DNA of 64,000 bases from Aquatica leii (GCA_035610365.1 CM069432.1:69816520-69880519), one strand, 5' to 3'. Counted from the stretch's first letter, positions 23,036-38,500 are shown. Notes: generated by a model from the letters alone, not told the origin. Translations and numbers: made by a program.

Positions 23036-24319
23036 CCGATAAGCGGCGAGCGCTGTAAGTAATTCATACGAAAATTTAAATCATTAATTTAGTTCTGAAG
23101 TCCGAATCTTTGAAACATCGCCCTGAATTTATTGCTAAAGATACACTTAAAGTGCTAATAAGCTTGTATATTTATATTTTATGTGCCTTTTGAGTAGTAT
23201 AAAAATTTAAAAAAAATTAAATTAGCACATCTTCGTTGGCTTCCGGCTTGAAAAGAAAATTAAACAAAGTAAATGAAACAAACCACTCAACCGATTATAA
23301 TTTTATAGAAACCTTTGCAGGATTTTATTCATTCTATATTTTGTTTGTAAAGAGAAATTAAAACGTACGAATTATATTTGCAAACTCAGAGTTTTCAGAA
23401 TCAAAGCAAGTTAACTGGTAAAACAATGCTTTGCACGTATGTCGAAACTAATAGCGTGTGTAAGTAGTATTTCTTTTTTTTGTATTTTACGTACTAGAAG
23501 GTGGTAGAAGATGCAGCTAAAGCTGTGTAGCTTTTGTGCATGTGATGTGTGTTGCGTTGCCACTGATAGATATGAATAAATATGAATAGCTAGGAAACGA
23601 ACTAGTGGACGCCTGACAATATAAACATTTGCTTTTAATTATATCAGTCATAACACTTGGCAGAAAGTTTAAATCTATAAAAAAATTTTAATTAAAAAAA
23701 TAAAATAAAAACCCCTGAACATTTAAAACTGTTTTGTGGTATTTCCAATATGGTTGCTTTAGCAAAACCCACATTCACTTAAACTGCAATATAACTCTGC
23801 CACTCTAGTTTCTGTTTGTAGAGAAAATTATTTATTGTGACTATCATGCTCGTCAACAAATAGCAAGACAGATTTTTTCGTTAAAAGCTGTTTGAAATTC
23901 TGCAGCTACTATAAAAAATATTTCTGCATTCATCCATTCACTTTCGTGTAGAATGACAATGTCATATATAATGAATCATCAACGTCTAAGATTATTTGTT
24001 TTTTCCCAGGAATTACATTTAAAAATATTATAATGACCAGTGCATAACATTGCCACGTGATATACTGTCTTTACTCACTAGTCAATTAAAGAAGTGAACT
24101 TATATTTAATCCGAAAGTCAACAAAAACCTAACTTAAAACTTTTAACAAACATAATTTCAATAGCCGCTTATTATTATCACTGTTCGCTCTATTCATAAT
24201 TACTGTGATATCTTATTTTGCCACGTCTTACAAAGTACTGTCAGCATATAATTTTACCTCCTCGGGAATGACCATACTTTTTTTGAATAACGAAAACTTC
24301 ATATTTTCATTTTATATAT
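23036..24319. other. intergenic, nothing recognised
   Basis: Between the dispersed repeat and the solo LTR; no coding or repeat structure that I can support. Confidence 0.5.
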
Positions 24320-24552
24320 TGTTACGTTCTGTTTCCGAAAAGTATTCGAAGGTTAAAGAAAATGAAGGAAACTCCTGGAAGCGATCATCAGCGCGAGTGC
24401 AGTTTAGTGACCATACGTTATCATATGCGAAATAGTGAAAAATTACTAGTGTTTTATAATTCATATTCGTTCATTTTAATTTTATTTCGTTTAATTATTT
24501 GTTAAGTATTTAGCCCTTCGTTTCTAATAAACGATTTTCAATTCACGTTACA
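24320..24552 (+). repeat. probable solo LTR
   Basis: 233 bp starting TGTTACGTTCTG and ending ATTCACGTTACA, i.e. TG...CA ends with an inverted TGTTACGT/ACGTTACA pair. AATAAACG lies near the 3' end, as a retroelement polyadenylation signal. No element interior is attached. The target duplication is not clean (ATAT against GTAT). Confidence 0.5.
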
Positions 24553-25933
24553 GTATTTTAAAGAAGAAAAAAAATAATTTGGAAGTTGGTAAAGCTAATC
24601 GTAAAAACGGTCATCTTAGGATTTGCTAAATCCAATCGGCTTTGCAATGCTAAGTAGATTCTGTTGTTCTGAAAACGTCTGAATATTTCTTTTAGAAGCT
24701 ATAAAAAAACTTTCTGTCATATTCTTGTTTCTTTAGCAGAACTTTACATATAAATAAAACGTCAGAGAGTTCCCGTCAAAATCCCATATAGCCCAAGTAC
24801 TTGCTACGTATGTAGTGTATACATTAACATATGTACAGAGTACGCACAAAGACGTACGTAAGATCTACCACAAATGTACCTACAGTGAAGGAAGTGTGCT
24901 ATATAGCTTTATACCCGCGGTAACCAGACTGCGTCGATACAATATCTTTATTCATATCAATAAAAACTGAAAAACAAATAATTAGACAACAAACTACGAT
25001 ATATATCCTGTAAACTAATCAATAAGTAAAAGCGAATTAGTTACATTTTACATAATTAAATTTTGAACTGAATAATCGAGAAGCCTAGGTGGTCGTATCC
25101 GCTAACCGAAGCTACCTGAACTTTTTGTATATACACTTAACGCTCAATAGAGAGGTTACTCAACTATAAACTATTCAGATTATATTACTATCCAGCCTAC
25201 TGATAACGTTTAGAAACACTAAGTTAAACTAGAGCATATCAATAACAAGATTGACAAATATAACTTAATGTTGAGATACTGTAGAATCAACATATGTCTT
25301 GCTCAATGATAAGTGACAAGTGCACTGGTCATCTGGTATAGCAAAATCTCTAAAAACAAGGTTCGCAATTCATTTGCGTCCAAGTAAAAATAATGAAAAA
25401 CCGTGTAAACTGAACTAACGCTATAATCTTATATACCAAATAATACCTTGATCGGCTCATACACTAGCAATCGTCAAAGCTTTTGCGATCAATTGTTTAC
25501 GAATAAAAGCAAACATTCTAAAACCTTCGCAAAAACTGGCAAAATTATCTAACAGAATATCAGTATTCTTAAGTCTTAAACTAACCAACTATTGCTATAA
25601 TTTTAGACAAGATAGCAAAAAAAAAGTCTATTATGGTAGATCTTTTGATTGGAGGTATTTTGGCAACGATGTTTCTGATATTTAGAAAAGATTTTTGTTT
25701 TTTAGTGATTTCAAAACAAAAACAAATTTTTAGAATCGTTTTTTAATTTTTTCAGGTTTAGAAACGTCACTTTTCACAATTTCAATTTTATGAGTGGGTA
25801 CACGTCTGATAAAGTGACGTTTCTGTATAGTAAAACCTTATTAAAGTATCAATAAGTTCCCAAATTCAAAAACAATTTTTTTTCTTAAGAAAGCCCCAAT
25901 ACATAAGCTACTCAACCCAACATGTTTTTATGA
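24553..25933. other. intergenic between solo LTR and TRNT1 3' end
   Basis: No coding sequence or repeat recognised. Confidence 0.5.
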
Positions 25934-25939
25934 TTTATT
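25934..25939 (-). terminator. TRNT1 polyadenylation signal
   Basis: AATAAA on the minus strand 80 bp after the TRNT1 stop codon. Confidence 0.6.
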
Positions 25940-26020
25940 AAATTGATATTTTTTCTAATTACAGCCAATGTTTATAGTACTATTAAACAACAGTATAGTT
26001 GTTAATAGATTGTATAAAAT

Positions 26021-26556
26021 TCACGATATTTTAGGACATTTTCTTTTTGTTTGCAACATGTCTATAACATGTGGAACCTGTTTCAATAACTCCTCCGTTT
26101 CAACATTAAAATCGTTTTCTGCCCAATAGTTCTTCAATTCAGTCAGTACCAAACCCATCAATCGTCCACCTTCAATACCTTTCTCCTTCAACATATTTCC
26201 AGTAACGGGAAATTTAGGAAGTTGCCATTTTCTAAATTCTTCTAAATATGAAGAATCATTGTATTTTAAAACTTCAATTATCCATTGAATTACATCTGAT
26301 GTTTTTCCTTTCGATTTGACAACCAATTGTTGATATGGGAATAAAGGTTTCAAGTTAATTTTTGGTTCTCTGTGTTCAACCACAAAGCTGGCTAAATCTC
26401 GTTCATAAGCAGACAATTTTAAGCGACTATGCAATACTAAAACATCATTTTGAGTTTTTAATAAAGTTGAAAGTAATGTTATAGCTTGTAACTTGTTATT
26501 TTTACTTTTATTCCAAACTCTTTGTAATTCTTCTGTGTTAGGATTCGAAGGTAAAC
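26021..26556 (-). CDS. Trnt1: TRNT1 exon 6 (C-terminal, tRNA-binding part)
   Basis: 178 codons including stop, after acceptor TTAATTTTCAG. Contains [20 protein letters not shown], the helical [38 protein letters not shown] and [15 protein letters not shown] segments, which match the C-terminal body and tail of eukaryotic TRNT1. Confidence 0.95.
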
Positions 26557-29500
26557 CTGAAAATTAAAAAAACATAAATGAAAACGCCAATTGTATAGTA
26601 TTAATACAGCAAAATTATTATTTAAGAAATCCCTTATTCGGTCAGTGTAGTATGCACGTGTACTGAGACTGTTTTCAACCTTTCTGTTTTTTGAATTTTT
26701 GTTTGTTTGTGTTTAACTGATATCCATGGAGCCATCAAGTTCAGGTATGTTCTTTTTTTTTGTGGAATATAACATTTTTGGCACAGTTTGAAAAAAGACA
26801 AGTAACATGAACAAAAATTGTTATTTATTGCACAATACGCGCCTTATTTCAAAACCCGATTTTGTCCCTTTTTTTGAAAATCAAGTATAAGAAAGCTTAT
26901 TATGCAGTTCTAAATTACAAACACATCCTACTATTCCGTTAAATACATAATACTATTTTAAAATATTTTTTTATGTAACTAAAAATTAAAAGTAAGTTTC
27001 TTATAAAAAATATACCGAGTGGCCAAAATATTCGGATACATATTAATTAAATGCTTGTATCTAAAAGAGAGAATAAGATATCAACTCGCAGTTTTCACTG
27101 TGGGATATCTTTCACGAGACCAAAGTTAGTTTGACATCTAACTTTTGTACCTTCCGCTTATACCGGACCAGAGTAAAGCTTTTGACAGAGTTAACCATGG
27201 CCTGCTTCTAGACTAAATAAAGTACATTGGATGTGAAGAAGTTGCATTAAAGTGGTTCACAATTTATTTAGCAGATAGAACATAGAAAGTTAAATACAAA
27301 GATTAAATATCAAAATCATTAAAAATACCCAATGGGGTGCCTCAATGTAGTATTCTGGGACTAGTTCTATTTAGTATACTTTTGATGGATCTTCCAGAAG
27401 TACTGAAATATTGCAAATACCACATCTATGCAGACGATCTATGATATACATATCTTGCAATGTTAAAGAAATCGACAGTGCTACAGTACCAAAATGAACT
27501 GTGTGTGAACTCAGGTAAAACGGTAGCAATGTGTATAGGAAACGCCCAAACTCGAACAAGAATAGACCTCAACTCCATTAATATAAACTTTAATAACAAG
27601 ATCATAAAATAGCTAGAACACATCAAAAACCTAGATGTGGAAATAGACAATACCTTAAATTTTAAAGTGCATATAAAGAAAATTATTAAAGTTCTTGCCA
27701 TCCCTACGTCATCATCGTATTCATATGAATCAAGATTAAGGCACTAGTCTAATTAAGTATTAGCTTATTAGTTACAATTAAAAATTCAATGTTGGCTATC
27801 CTGGTTAATTCCCTAATAGCACACAACGTCCAGTTTAAGTCCAATAAAGATTTGAACGTCCATGGACCTTTAACGGATGTCCATGAAACGTTTTGGGCAA
27901 AATATTACTTATGTACCATCCGGTAAACGCTAACGCTATTTTTCTACAACTACGCATGACCTGCGCCATGATACGCAGATAATACGTATGCGAAGATGTT
28001 TACAGTATTTTCATCAGTTTTGATTCTTCAGACTTAAAATCAAATTAGTAATTAAAAATATCGTAGTCGTTCAAACTAAATTGATTTATGGAAGCAAGTG
28101 TTCCTGAACAGTGATGTTTAAAACAACAAAAAGAAGAATTACAATTCAACAACTTGTTAAAGCGTATCTGCAAACATGGACTCCCCATGATGTTTCATAT
28201 TTAAAAAATACAGATTACCTAGAAAATAATAGTAACGGCCGTTATCTGGTAAAATGCCGGCAATATAATCATATGCTTGCTCGTAAAATAAAAGATACTA
28301 TCTAATCGACATACAGAAAGTACATGCAACTGCAACACCATTACAAGCAGAGCTCTGTCGTAATTGTGAGCAGTATATTCGATGACAGGTAAATATCATT
28401 GTCATGTTAGTGGTAAATTATAAGCATAATTGCATAAAGATTGCTTCTTATTCCGTTAACCTTACTATTAGAGGTAACTTAACTGAACAGTTCTTTTGCA
28501 CTCTCTCTGACTATTTTTTTCATATTTAACATGTAATTTCTTGTTTACAGGGCATTTTTTTTAAATAAGTGGCAGAAAGAAGTTTAATGATACAAAGAAA
28601 AGAATTCTTTAGAAATTAAATTTGTGGAGTCAAAAGACCCGGTAAAATTGACACTAGATAAGAACAAATTTTTTGTAGCCGAAGTGTATTACCCACTAAT
28701 AATACTATATCTAATATTCACATTCGCACTTAAATTTTTATCGAACTTAGAAAAGTAGTTATAATCGAAGTCAGAAGCGTCACTATTAAGATTCAATAGA
28801 TAATTATAATTTAGTGTCGTCGTATTCAAGAAAAAATAAACTTGGCGGAGAATTAGCTATTTATTTATTAAATTCATCAGCTAATAATGCATTACCTGTG
28901 TGCTATAATTTCTTGTTTAGCACTAAAAGCTATGAATACTGTTATAGATCTATATCTTTAAAAAATGTTGTGTTTTTAATTATTGTTACGAATTTATTAT
29001 TATTACTAAATTATTTAAACGACTAAAAATATGTTTTACTTATACTAGAAATATGTACACTTTTTAAATTAACCGAACTAATTAAATCTAATAATAATAA
29101 AAACACTTACGACTAATTTATATCACTTACAGGAAGATAAGATAAAGTCCGCGGATAGCTTCACACAATTGTTTACACTAACAATCACGTACGAGATTAT
29201 TCTCTGTATATTTATGTACACACACGCGACTTATTTATTTCAATTTGAATAATCTTCTTAACACTGCTGTATTCGCATTTCGGCAATAACTGACCTACGA
29301 TTTGTTTCGTCGGTAGACGTCTTTCAGGATCTCGTGAACTGTGGCGCTGTAGTCTCTATATGTCAAAATATTGTTACTATCCGTCTTACAAACATTCGCC
29401 GGTACATTTTTTCTAACCTATCTTTGCTTTAATCGTTGTATTTATTGTTAATAGGTCTTTAAGTATTATTATAATTAAATTCAATTTTGTTTAATAAATA

Positions 29501-32500
29501 AATATCTGATTATTTTTAATTTTTATTGATGTTAGTGGCTTTTAAATAAACTAACGTTTTTGGAATTCAGATAGACTTGTCAAATTTTTGACTTTTAGTT
29601 TATTAATTCCGATTTTCGACTCAAGGTCACACTTCACGACATAATGAAACGCCTCTATATATACACATTTTGACAATCATTCTCGAGTGTTCCATATCTT
29701 TCGATATATCTTCTAGAAGATGGATAACAACTTCCAGAAGACTCTTGAATTTGCAGATAACTTCTCTAACGTTTCATTATTTTAGTTTATAGACCTCCCA
29801 GTGCAGACTTTAACTTATTTTTAAGCGAATTTGAATCTCTTTTAACAATTATAGTAAACCATTCTAATATTGTTATTGGTGGGAACTTTAATATTGATTG
29901 TTCATCAGAAACTGTTTATTCAAACATTTTTTTAAATATGATGGCATCATATGGATTTTCTTTACATTTAAACAAAAATACTCGTTACACATACAAGTCA
30001 TCGTCACAGACAGAGTTAATATTTACTAACATAAATAAAAGTTTCTTTAGCATAAATACCGTCGAACCAGGTCTTAGTGATCATGCAGCTGTCATAATTA
30101 ATATAAACTTAATCGCATTAACCACAAAAAGAAATTTCTATGAAACAAAATATAAACGTGATTATCAATTGGCAAAAACAAAGTTAATTTTCAAAATTCT
30201 TTATCTCACGAAACATGGAACAATATTTTAACCAGTGATGTTAATGTAGTTTTTGATAACTTTTTTGATACATTCCTGTTTCATTTTAAATAATCTTTTC
30301 CAATAATTAAAATTCGGTAATAAAAACAAAACTTGGATAACGCCTTATTTAATACATGAAGGAGTACATTTAAAGTACTTATACAACCATCTAAAACACA
30401 ATGCTAACTTAAATCTTAAACATGAGTACAATGCTTAAAAAAACATCATAGTCGTAATATTAAAAACGCCAAATTATCGTTCAATAACAATATTATTTTC
30501 AAATCAGAAAACAAAATTAAAACTGCTTGGAATATAATAAAAAATACTAAAAATATACAAAATTGCTATCCCGCAAATATAATTGACTCTGATAATAATG
30601 AGTATACTGACAAAAATGCTATACCCAATGTGTTTAATGATTACTTTATTAACGAAATAGAAAAACTTAACTTAGATCAAAACTTTAACATTTCGAACAC
30701 CTTTTTAAACTCAATAACAATGTTTCTAGGTCCTTTGACATTATCTGAAATGACTGAAATAATAAAAACGGTTAGTAATAAAAGTTCTTCTGGTATAGAT
30801 GGCATACCATGCAATATATTAAAAGATGTTGTTAAAGTAATTGCTATACCAATGTGTGAAATCATAAATGCGTCATTTGTAGAAGGCAAATTTCCTGCTA
30901 GTTTAAAAGTAGCAAAGTTATTCCAATACATAAAAAGAACAACACTCACTCATATCAAACTACCGTCCTATTTCTGTGTTGTCGGTGTTATCAAAAGTTT
31001 TTGAAAAATATTTTTTACGCCAGCTAAACAATTTTTTAAATAAATTTAATATTATTGAAAAAACCCAGTTTGGATTTCGTAAAGGATTGTCTACTTCAAA
31101 TGCTTTAACAAAAGCATTTGAAGTTATAACTGAAGCTTTAGAAAAGAAAAAAAAGGTGGCCAGCGTTAACTTTGACTTTTCAAAAGCATTTGACACAGTA
31201 CACCATGTTGTACTTTTAACAAGTTGTTCATGTATAGGATACGTGATAAACCACTTGATTGGATTAAAAGTTACGTAAAAGGCAGATCTCAATGTGTTTG
31301 CTAGAATGGTATAATATCAGAAAATAAATGGCTTAAAAGGGATGTTCCTCAAGGAAGCATTTTGGCTCCTGTCCTTTTTATTATATACAGTAAGGATTTG
31401 TGCAAAACATTAAGTGAAGTTGAAATCGTACAATATGCAGACGAATTATCTTGCATAATACACCGATGTTAAAAATGTGTTAAATAGAATAGCTAATTGT
31501 AAACAATTTGTCAAAATTTGGGCTCAAAATAATGTGTTGGCACTTAACTCGGATAAAACAAGCATCATACACCATACATTATCAAATCATCTTTACAATG
31601 AATTAGATGTAATAAGTACCAATAGCGTCAAATTTTTTGGTACATACTTTAATCAGAAATTAAAATTTGCACAGCATTGTGATTATGTAATCAAGTGCAT
31701 TAATCAAACATGTTATCTGATAATTAGATTAAGAAATTTTGTAACTGTGGATGTCTTAAAGCTGCTTTATTTTGGCTATGTACAGTCACGTCTACAATAC
31801 GGTATTATATGTTGGGGAAATTCGAGTAACGCGAAGAGAGTCTTTACGTTACAAAAAAGAATAATAAAAACTATCTTGAAAAAACCTCGAAATACTTCAT
31901 GCCGACCACTTTTTCAAAAACGTAACATATTACCCTTGCCATCGCTTTATATTGTTTAATGTTTGTTATATGCCAAACAAAATTATAACAAACTATTAAA
32001 AGTTACGGATGTTAACAAGAGATACGATACTCGATTTAAAGAAATGAATTCACTCGCATTACCTCAACATAGAACCGAATTGTATCACAATAATTTTATG
32101 TACTTATCAATTACACTGTACAATAATTTGCCACTTAAAATTAAGACACATAATACTAAAAAATTTAAGAATGAATTTATTAAAATGTTATTGTATAATT
32201 GCTGTTATTCAATAACTGAATTTGAGAGATTATGTAATAACCAAGGTTAAATTGCTGCAATACTTATGATTAGTCCTCATATCATAGCTGTATGATCTAA
32301 AGGCAATAAATGATTATTATTATTAAAGCGTACTGGGCACAGTGAGACTCTTTGATAGTAGAAGACGATCTTTTTAAGCGATCCCTGCCAAAGAGCCGGG
32401 TGTCAGAAGTTTTGTAGCATCTGCACGATGGTACATCAGGAGGACACTTTGGCGTAAAAAAGACATTGGGGAAAGTTCGAGAAAGATTCTACTGAGCGAA

Positions 32501-35500
32501 CTGCAAAGAGGACGTCATGAAATGGTGCCGTAAGTGCACGGCCTGCATATCAGTGAATGGTCCCGCTCGAAAGCGCAAAGTACCGATGAAGTAATACAAC
32601 GTAGGAAGACCTTTAGAAAGAGTAATCTGATTCGGGAAACCTGATGGCGGTGGATTATTTCACGAAATGGACGGAAGCTTACGCCATACACAATCAAGAA
32701 GCAGCTACATTCGCAGACCTATTAATGAAAGAGTTTTTCTGCCGGTTTGCAGTTCCCTTGGAATTACACTCTGATCAAGGCCGCAACTTTAAGTCTGGGC
32801 TGTTTCAAGAAGTTTGTCGACGGCTGGAAATTAAGGATTAGGAAAACTAGGACGACGTTTCTCCATCCTCAATCTGATGGCATGGTTGAGCGGATGAATC
32901 AAATAATGGGAAAATACTTAGCCAAAGTAGTGTCCGAACACCAAAGAGACTGGAATCGGTACATGCACCTTTTCCTAATGGCATACCAATCATCCGTTCA
33001 CGAAAGCACAGGCCAAACAGCATCCTATGTGATGCTCGGTCGCCAAATACGACCTCACAGTTGAACGAAGACCTGAAAAAGAAGTTGTTGGACAAGACTA
33101 CGTCAGGAAGCTGACCAGCGACAGAATGAAAACTAGATATGACGTCAAGGCACAAAATGACAAATTTCAACCTGGCGACATGGTGTGGTTGTATAATCCC
33201 CAAAGAAGACGTGGTATGTCGCCGAAGCTGCAGAGGCAATGGGAGGGCCCTTATGAAGTCGTGCAGCGTAGTAATCACGTTATATATCGCATACGAAAAC
33301 CACCCAGAGGCAAGCCAAAAATGGTGCACGTCGATCGTCTAGCCCCATTTGTTGGCGATAACCACAATACGCAAGTTCAGTTCCGAACCAGAGTAATAAC
33401 TAGCAGAACCAGAAATCAAATCGAAAGAATGGAGTTCGATACGTTTATGAACTGAAAAAACAAGACCTGTTCCAAACGTGAAAAGATTACGCCATCGCAC
33501 AATGCGTGAGTGAGAATTGTGTGTCCAGAGGGGTTGCAGTCGTATTTAAAAAGAAGTTTAGGCAGCTAGATTAACTACGAAGACAGCAACCGGGAGTATG
33601 AAAAGTTGTAAAACTACATGGTGACAGACGCTTCATTTTCTATCTGGTCACCAGGAAATACTCACGTACCAAGCCGTTATACGAAAATCTATGGCGAACA
33701 GTATGGAATTTCAAAAGAGAAATAGATTTCCACAATATTAAGAAATTGGCAGTACCAACAGTTCAAAATATTTTGGAAGTCGTCTTCCGAGGAACAGGCG
33801 TTCAAGTGTTGGTCTGTAGTTAACAACCAAGGAGAATATCGGGTCAGGAAAAGTTCATTGACTGCTACTTTTATGGCCAAGGAAGTTGTAGAAATAGAGA
33901 GAGCGCGGCTATCGCCACGTCCTTTCAATCGGTGTCACATCCAGCTTCCTATTCTGGAACAGACGCGAAGTTTTTGTAAATTTCGAGAGCGTTCACGTAC
34001 TTTTTATCCACGTCTAAAACGTTCACGAAAGAATATAAAAAATTCTCGAAAGGTAACAGAAATGTATAAATGCGTTATAAACAAAGCATAGGTCAGTTAT
34101 TTAAGTAAGTCGGCAGTGTTAAGAAGATTATTCAAGTTGAAATAAATAAGTGATTAACGCGTGTCAAAATAAATACAACGAATTAAAAATGTGGGTGACT
34201 GTAATGTAAACAAGCGTCAGTGTTTAGATAAATAGAAGGTATCCGCGGGCATTATCTTTCGAGTTATAATACTATATAAACTAGTGTGTTTTTATTAAAT
34301 ATCCTTAGATTTAATTAGTTCGGTTAGTTATAAAAGTGCAAATACTTTTAGTATAAATAAATTAGTTTTAATAGTTACCAATTGATCAATTTAATTTTAG
34401 GAGGTTGGACAGAAGCAACTAACTACTTCAGTTTTTTGCGACGTTTCGTGTTCTAGGTGAACGCTTCATCAGGCTCGCTCCACTGAGTTAAAAAAATTTA
34501 GATATGAATAAAACATTTAATTAGAAACAACGGAATTTTTTGGTGACACATCGTGCACCTTGACAAACGTACATAATTAATGTAATGTTCAATTCAAAGT
34601 GCCATTCACTTTTTCATATATGTTTCATGAAGATTAACTTGTATAATTGTGATTAAATATAATTTTAAAGGGCGATTTTAAACCCTGTTGTAACACCTAT
34701 AAAAAATATTTTTGAGATACACGTTTAAATGGACTGGTATTATCATATTAAATTTCCATTCCATATCACGACAAGTTCACGCAGATTCCTTATTAATAAT
34801 TATAACTGGTTGCAAGCTTCAGTTGCATTTCCCGTTTGTGGAAATGACATTTCCAATTTTAGACGACGTCCCTCTTTGTCTTTTAAGGAATGCAGTGAAT
34901 GTGCTGAAAGGATGTAGACTGAAGCACTACGAAGCCAAATATACACAGAGCAACTAGCCTACGCTACACAAAAAATTACAACCACAACCCTAACAAGACC
35001 TAGCAAATACGGAAGTGTATAACCAATATAACTTACAGTAAGACCCCGTTTAACGCGTAGGATACGTTCCATTAAAGCAGAGCGTAATGCGAAACAGCAC
35101 TAAAAGAGGCTATGTTACCATGTAAATAATGGGGTTAGGAGAAGATGTAGAGAAAATTGGTTAGGTCTTAAATTTAATAATTATGTTTTTTTAATAAAAA
35201 TGAAACCAAATATTTTAATCAACATATGTAAAACGTAATGCTGATTTAATTAAACTTAGTAGCTTTTAACAATTTTATGTTGAATGAGCAAAAATAAACT
35301 AAGAGATAAGCATATATGTATACCAACTCAGCATTTAAACTTGTTTATTTTATCATCAGAGATTTTTTGCCAGATCAGCCAAATCGACGGTGGCCGTTAC
35401 CGTTATCTCTTTCTTGTGTTGTCATAATCACTTATCTACCTTTTGCAGTGTATTAGTTTATTGTATGTACATACATACACTGTTTTGGATATGTTATGTA

Positions 35501-38500
35501 CATATTTGGAAACTAGCACTGCGCAAAATTTCGGGGAATCCCCGTAGTGCTGCGAGCAATTTTGGGGAATCACCGGGTTGAAGTCTCTTCTTAATCACAT
35601 CACTCAAAGTTTATTTTCATTACAAGAAGATGTCAATGCATTACTTGAAAATGAACTGACAAAACTAAAACTGTTTACAAAATGGGGTTTCTACGACAGT
35701 TCAGGTCACAGTGCATACAAACAAGCGTTTCATGGTCATGGTCAGTCCAGTGATTTTTCAGTATTTATAATAAGTAATAAGTATTGTTCCTATTAGACTG
35801 ATCTTGCATAACAGCGAAAGTTCAAAAGTAATTTGGCAAATCTGCATACTTCTTCACGTTATTGCATATCAATAAAAATATAATTCGTAAAAGAATATAC
35901 TGAGACATCTGTTACAGCCATGAATTATCCTAGAGCGGGTCTGCTTTAAATGAGTAGCAGCCGTGGCAACTAACGCACGCTACTGAACAATTGTAAACCT
36001 TAAAGCAGAGAATCGGTTGAAAACTGTCGTCGGTAACAGTAATAAATATGAGTTGAGAAAGAAACGTATTTCAATTACTTCAACCACCTAAAAGTATACA
36101 GTCAATAAAATTAACGATACCAGATAAAACATGGTAACTTCGAGTCGGATATTAAAACAATAATAAGAAGAAATAACCCTGAAACAATAAGCCAGAACAA
36201 CGAAATTCAATAGTAAAAGCGTGAGTCATTTCCATTTTATTTTATTTTTTTGCATGTTTCAGATTGATAATCTTATTTAACGAAAGATACAATTTATTTG
36301 ATTCATTGGCATTCGTTTTGCGTTGGTGCTTTGTTCGATCTACATAACTGTTTATAATTAATACAATTACAATGGCGGATTTGTCTAAATTAAAATCTTA
36401 ACGTAATAATGTAAAATCTTCAATTACTAGAGCGACACAATATTTTAATAAAATATGTCATGGAGATGTTGATTCAAAGGTATTTGCCGAAGTTAATATT
36501 AAAAAAGAAAAAATTTAAGCTACTTTTGATAAATTTAAAACAATTCAAGAGGAAATTGAAAGTTTGAGTGATCCACCAAGCGTCAACAAAATGAAGGTAT
36601 AAGAGATTCTAGGCGTTAAGATATACTTACTGCGTCCTCCTCTATCGGTTTAAATCAAACATTACAGCAAATTAAATTTCCTACCATAAATCTCCCAAAG
36701 TTTACAAGAAAATGTAAAGAATAGGTTGAATTTAGAGATTGCTTCAAGGCTTTAATAAATGATAAGGGTTTTTCATCCATACAAAAATTCTATTACTTAA
36801 AGTCATGCTTACAAAAAGATTACATTACATTACATATATCATTGAAAGGTGCGAGCAAAAATCATTGATAAGTCATACCCATGTTCGATCAAGTTTTGAA
36901 TATTCATCCTTAACGAAGGAGTCTCATGTCGATTTAAGAAATATGTTCGATACGTTCACAAAGCATTTGCGTTGTTTAAAAATTTTAGGGCAACCGGTAG
37001 AAACTTGGGACACTAATCATTTATGTGTTGACATCCAAACTAGATCAATCTATGCGGTGTGAGTGGGAATTGTTTGAGAAAGACGGTGAGATTGCCGGGC
37101 TGAACGATATTAATATATTTTTAAAACAGAGGTGAGATACTAGAAAAAATTTGATTAAATCTAACAGATCAAACTAATCTGGAAAAGAAGGACAAGGGAA
37201 AGACGTACAGTTATGTGGCGAACGCTGCGGCGAACAATGAAGCATTCAATTCCAGTCCCTCAACTTCAGCAACTTGCTATCTTTGTAAAAAAGGACATAC
37301 GATATTTCAATGTAACGCATTTCTAAGAAGTCGCCCAAGCAAAGGATTAACTGGCAAAGGCGCATCGGCTTTGTTATAAGTGTTTGCGACCTAATCACGG
37401 GATACAAAGTTGCACCGCGTCCGGTTGTCGTAAATGCAGTCGACGCCATAATACCTTACTACACTTGGACAATTCCAATAATTCCAATAGTTCTCCTCGT
37501 CACATTCAGAATGAAAGCGTTTTAAATAGCGATCCTTTTAGTAACGACACTGAAGCTGCAATAAGTACTGTAGACAATGCGCAATCAAATCAATTGAGCA
37601 TTGTGCATACCAATGATAATTCATTTAAATCACAAGTTTTATTATCAACGGCATTAGTTAACGTACAAGACTTATGTGGTAATCTACATCAATGCCGCGC
37701 GCTTCTTCACAACGGTTCAATGTCTCTTAACAAAACCTACAAGAACACGATTTCATGTTTGATTTTATCAAAAATTACTGACGATTTGCCCATAATTAGC
37801 TTTAATAAAAATAGTATAAAAATTCCAAACAATCTAAACTTAGCGGATCCTAATTTTCATAAGGCCGGATCTATCGATTCACTCTTGGGCTCGGCAATAT
37901 TTTGGCAGTTAATGTGCGTGGGACAAGTACAATTAGGTGAATTAACAATGCAAAATACGCGATTAGGATGGGTAATATGTGGAAAATTCGGAGATGCAGA
38001 GGAATCAATAAAATCAATCAGTTCTTGTGCAATCGGGGGTTATGACAATGAAACCCTTGATAAAACAATAACTAATTTTTGGAAAATTGAAGAAATCGAT
38101 GTCCATTCAAATTTATCCGATGCAGAATAGTTTTGCGAAAACCAATTATAAATAATTTAAAACGTAGTAGCGATAACAGATTTATTGTAAAAAAACAATA
38201 AAATTAGGTACTGGTTATTACATCATGCAGTTATTCGCGCGTTTAGCCTTATCACTAAGCTTGGTCTATTATTCGATGCTAGCATGAAAACTGACAGTGG
38301 TTTAAGCTTAAATGATGTTTAATATGTAGAGCCGACAATACAAAATGATATTTTTTCACTAGTACTACGATTCAGAAAATATAAGTATGTAATGACAGCA
38401 GATATTTTCAAAATGTACCGGATGATCCTTGTAGATAAATTACAGAGGTTTTTGCAAAAAATCTTTTCGTGTTCAGACCCCGAGGAAGAACTTAAATGCT

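Larger units (their letters stand above)
32329..34385 (+). mobile_element. Ty3/Gypsy element 3' half with an added macro domain
   Basis: In order: integrase zinc-binding region (32400-32560, [19 protein letters not shown] with HH-CC residues, KCTACIS), integrase core (32641-33065), GPY/F module (33126-33455), a macro domain in another frame (33422-33823), and the 3' LTR (about 33960-34385). The 5' half is absent; a LINE ends exactly where the Gypsy sequence starts (KAYWAQ). The added macro domain takes the place where env-like genes sit in some Gypsy elements. Confidence 0.85.

Noticed and set aside
29640-29760. Heat-shock-element-like TTC/GAA motifs
   Set aside because: TTCCAGAAG and TTCTAGAAG occur, but not as a clean array in front of any gene.
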